7,750 bases of DNA, from the NCBI GenBank assembly GCA_944331945.1, contig CALVJC010000074.1, positions 1 to 7,750 on the forward strand, given 5' to 3'. A model generated the notes under the pieces. The model made no database searches and was not told the origin of the DNA. It saw only the letters and a program-made list of their open reading frames with translations. Position numbers and translations under genes: made by a program. Positions 6,381 to 7,750 of the stretch are shown one piece after another. The DNA is from an uncultured Bacilli bacterium (GTDB lineage: Bacteria > Bacillota_I > Bacilli_A > RF39 > UBA660). Every line of letters starts with the position of its first letter. The first letter of the stretch is position 1.

Positions 6381-7231
6381 TGAATACTGATAAATTAAAA
6401 AGCATCATATCTAAAAAGGCACATGGCAACAGTGATATCTCCCAAAAATATTATCAATTATTTTACTTTGAAAGAATTTTAGAAAGAATATCTATAAGTA
6501 ATTATAGAGGGCAAATAATATTAAAAGGTGGTTTACTTCTTACTTCTATTATTGGAGATGACGAAAGAACTACTAAAGATATGGATGCAACTTTAAAAGG
6601 TATACCTCTAACAAAAAATGATATAGAAAAAGTATTTAATGAAATACTTCATATAGATATTGATGATGGTACATCATTTCAAATTATATCCATTAAAGAT
6701 ATTAGATTAGAAGATAAATATAGTGGTTTTAGGTTAAATATTTTATCTAAGTTAGGTAATAATAAAACTTATATTACTGTTGAATTAACAACAGGAGATA
6801 TAATTACACCAAGAGAAATGAAATACAATTATAATTGTATTTTTGAAGATAAAAAGATACCTATAATGTCATATACACTCGAAACGGTATTAGCTGAAAA
6901 ATTTCAAACTATTGTTACTAGAGGTTTGTTAAATACTAGATTAAAAGATTTTTATGATATTTATATATTAATGAATACAAAAATTGATGATTTAAATAGA
7001 AGTAACTTGATCAGAGCAATTAAAAGTACTTTTAAACGGAGAGAAACAAATTTTGATTTAGAACAATTTAATGAAGTTATTAATGATTTAAGTGATGATA
7101 ATAATATGAACAATTTGTGGAATGCATATATTTCAAAAAATTCATATGCAAAAAATGTAAAGTTTGAAGATACAATCAATGCACTAAAAGAAATAATTGC
7201 AATATTAGAATCAGAATTGGTTGGAGTATAG
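6380..7231 (+). CDS. abiEii: AbiEii nucleotidyltransferase toxin (type IV toxin-antitoxin, phage defence)
   Basis: This is the toxin of the pair, a DNA polymerase beta-like nucleotidyltransferase (AbiEii/DUF1814). Related MenT toxins add nucleotides to tRNA acceptor ends; the target of this one is unknown. In its 283 residues, motif I is at 49-69 (KGG then TKDMD, with Asp67 and Asp69 as metal ligands), and a third acidic position is probably Glu135 in ITVELTTGD. The later motifs AEKFQTI (172-178) and TRLKDFYDIY (186-195) carry the expected Lys, Arg, Asp and Tyr. No catalytic position looks lost, so it should be active. GGAGGTG (6365-6371), inside abiEi, lies 8 nt before its ATG. Of 13 arginines, 11 are AGA, one AGG and one CGG. 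The length is typical. A GGGGGA ribosome site for a tiny ORF begins at the stop codon. Confidence 0.93.
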   Translation: MNTDKLKSIISKKAHGNSDISQKYYQLFYFERILERISISNYRGQIILKGGLLLTSIIGDDERTTKDMDATLKGIPLTKNDIEKVFNEILHIDIDDGTSFQIISIKDIRLEDKYSGFRLNILSKLGNNKTYITVELTTGDIITPREMKYNYNCIFEDKKIPIMSYTLETVLAEKFQTIVTRGLLNTRLKDFYDIYILMNTKIDDLNRSNLIRAIKSTFKRRETNFDLEQFNEVINDLSDDNNMNNLWNAYISKNSYAKNVKFEDTINALKEIIAILESELVGV

Positions 7232-7244
7232 GGGGAATGAAGCT

Positions 7245-7384
7245 ATGGATGAATTAGAGAAAAGAATTGAAGCGATAGAAATAAGTATAGTATTAGAATA
7301 TCTTCTAAAAACTTTGGATATGAAAACAATATAAAATCAGTACCGTTATATGCTGTATTTTGTATCAATAGTGAAAGAAATTAA
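7245..7384 (+). pseudogene. Small ORF downstream of abiEii, apparently broken by a 1-nt deletion
   Basis: The ATG at 7245 has a strong AGGGGGA ribosome site 8 nt upstream and opens a 29-codon frame ending TAA at 7332-7334. It begins MDELEKRIEAIE, a short amphipathic, coiled-coil-like helix. The overlapping frame one base back stays open from 7271 to 7384 and reads NKYSIRISSKNFGYENN, then IKSVPLYAVFCINSERN, which looks more protein-like than chance. Adding one A in the run at 7279-7281 would join the two into a 46-residue protein. It may thus be a frameshifted small gene of the abiE operon, or the head of a longer lost gene. No family is recognised. A sequencing error in the A-run is also possible. 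7385-7461 shows no further gene or clear terminator. Confidence 0.35.
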
Positions 7385-7461
7385 CCCTTTTTCATAAACT
7401 CACTTTTATAAAATATTTTTATACAATAGGAAATTCATACAGAAAAAAACCGAACCATGTA

Positions 7462-7490
7462 TTGACAAACGTTTGTTCTAATGTTAAGAT
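7462..7490 (+). promoter_or_regulatory. Near-consensus promoter with palindrome at -35, ahead of tnpB relic
   Basis: TTGACA (7462-7467) is a perfect -35, and after 17 bp ending in TGT comes TAAGAT (7485-7490), a 4/6 extended -10. A 12-bp perfect palindrome, ACAAACGTTTGT (7465-7476), overlaps the -35 and could be an operator or the left-end hairpin of the IS605-type element. The ribosome site GAGGTGA (7503-7509) is 9 nt before the ATG at 7519, so expression signals survive although the gene is dead. Confidence 0.6.
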
Positions 7491-7518
7491 GGATTTACAA
7501 ACGAGGTGATCTAGTCTT

Positions 7519-7750
7519 ATGAACGAATATCAAGCTTATCATTTTAGGTTATATCCAGCATTAGAATAATAAAGATACATTTCTAGGATCTTTGGTTGTG
7601 TTCGTTTTGTCTATAATTATTTCCTTTCTTATCAAAAAGAACATGGAGTACAAAAGTCATATGATTTATGTAAAAGATTGAAAAAATTATTAAGGCTAGA
7701 AAAAGAGATGAAATAAAATAGTACGGTGGCGACCATCGGAATTTAAGCCT
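7519..7750 (+). pseudogene. tnpB: IS200/IS605-type tnpB (OrfB) remnant, premature stops and internal deletion
   Basis: The frame from the ATG at 7519 reads MNEYQAYHFRLYPALE, two TAA stops (7567-7572), then ISRIFGCVRFVYNYFLS. The blocks YxFRLYP and FGCxRFVYN are the N-terminal signature of TnpB/OrfB proteins, RNA-guided nucleases of IS605-family elements. A third stop follows at 7714-7716. The same frame then reads NSTVATIGI-stop-A up to the window edge. That resembles the very C-terminal tail of many OrfB proteins (TVGTTGIQAC), also with Gln changed to stop. Full TnpB is about 370-400 residues, yet only about 50 codons separate the two conserved parts, so the RuvC core and zinc finger appear to be deleted. 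No tnpA is present. The N-terminal match is strong; the tail match comes from family memory and is weaker. The right end lies outside the window. Confidence 0.7.

Noticed and set aside
6961..7179. 72-codon minus-strand ORF antisense to abiEii.
   Set aside because: It mirrors an intact conserved gene in AT-rich DNA, and its Leu/Phe-rich product is what the antisense of Lys/Asn/Asp-rich coding sequence gives by chance.
7271..7300. Programmed -1 frameshift in the small ORF behind abiEii.
   Set aside because: No X-XXY-YYZ slippery heptamer and no downstream structure are visible, so a deletion or sequencing error is simpler.
5562..7746. Stops stand where Gln is expected in both relics (TAG 5562-5564, TAATAA 7567-7572, TAA 7744-7746), suggesting a recoded genetic code.
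   Set aside because: Every intact gene in the window ends normally at TAA, TAG or TGA at the expected family length, and both relics have other damage. C-to-T decay explains the pattern.

Overview
The window is 7,750 bp of low-GC DNA from a Gram-positive (Bacillota-type) bacterium. The evidence is a Firmicutes-like MurC, strong AAGGAGG-type ribosome sites, and neighbouring YlbJ-type and YlbL-type genes, which also sit close together in Bacillus subtilis. YlbJ and a SpoVD-like relic point to a lineage with sporulation ancestry. An uncultured gut-type Bacilli lineage would fit, but the species cannot be named from the sequence.

Region 1 (1-1032) is the 3' three quarters of murC, cut by the window edge. 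Region 2 (1038-3517) is a small type IV pilus, type II secretion or competence-pilus block. A PilB/GspE/ComGA-type ATPase on the minus strand is transcribed away from a two-gene operon of pilin-like proteins, across a short intergenic segment with a palindromic -10 region. No platform protein (PilC/ComGB) or prepilin peptidase gene is present, so the rest of the machine must be encoded elsewhere. Region 3 (3502-5484) holds a YlbJ-type membrane protein (minus) and a YlbL/SepM-type membrane-anchored PDZ-Lon serine protease (plus), divergently arranged.

Region 4 (5485-7750) is accessory DNA. Directly after ylbL lies a relic of a SpoVD-type class B penicillin-binding protein, with an in-frame stop and both ends lost. 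Phased A-tracts and a good extended -10 promoter follow, driving an intact AbiEi/AbiEii toxin-antitoxin (abortive infection) operon. The operon's arginine codons are almost all AGA, while murC uses almost only CGN, so it looks horizontally acquired. After abiEii come a tiny ORF that a 1-nt frameshift seems to have broken, and then an IS605-type tnpB with an intact promoter and ribosome site. That tnpB has premature stops and appears to be internally deleted.

The main finding is an insertion hotspot downstream of ylbL. An intact toxin-antitoxin module sits between two decayed gene fragments, and a terminator-like hairpin lies inside one of them. No convincing new multi-gene system was found. 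The less explained items are the small ORF downstream of abiEii, the operator-like palindromes and the pseudogene-embedded hairpin.
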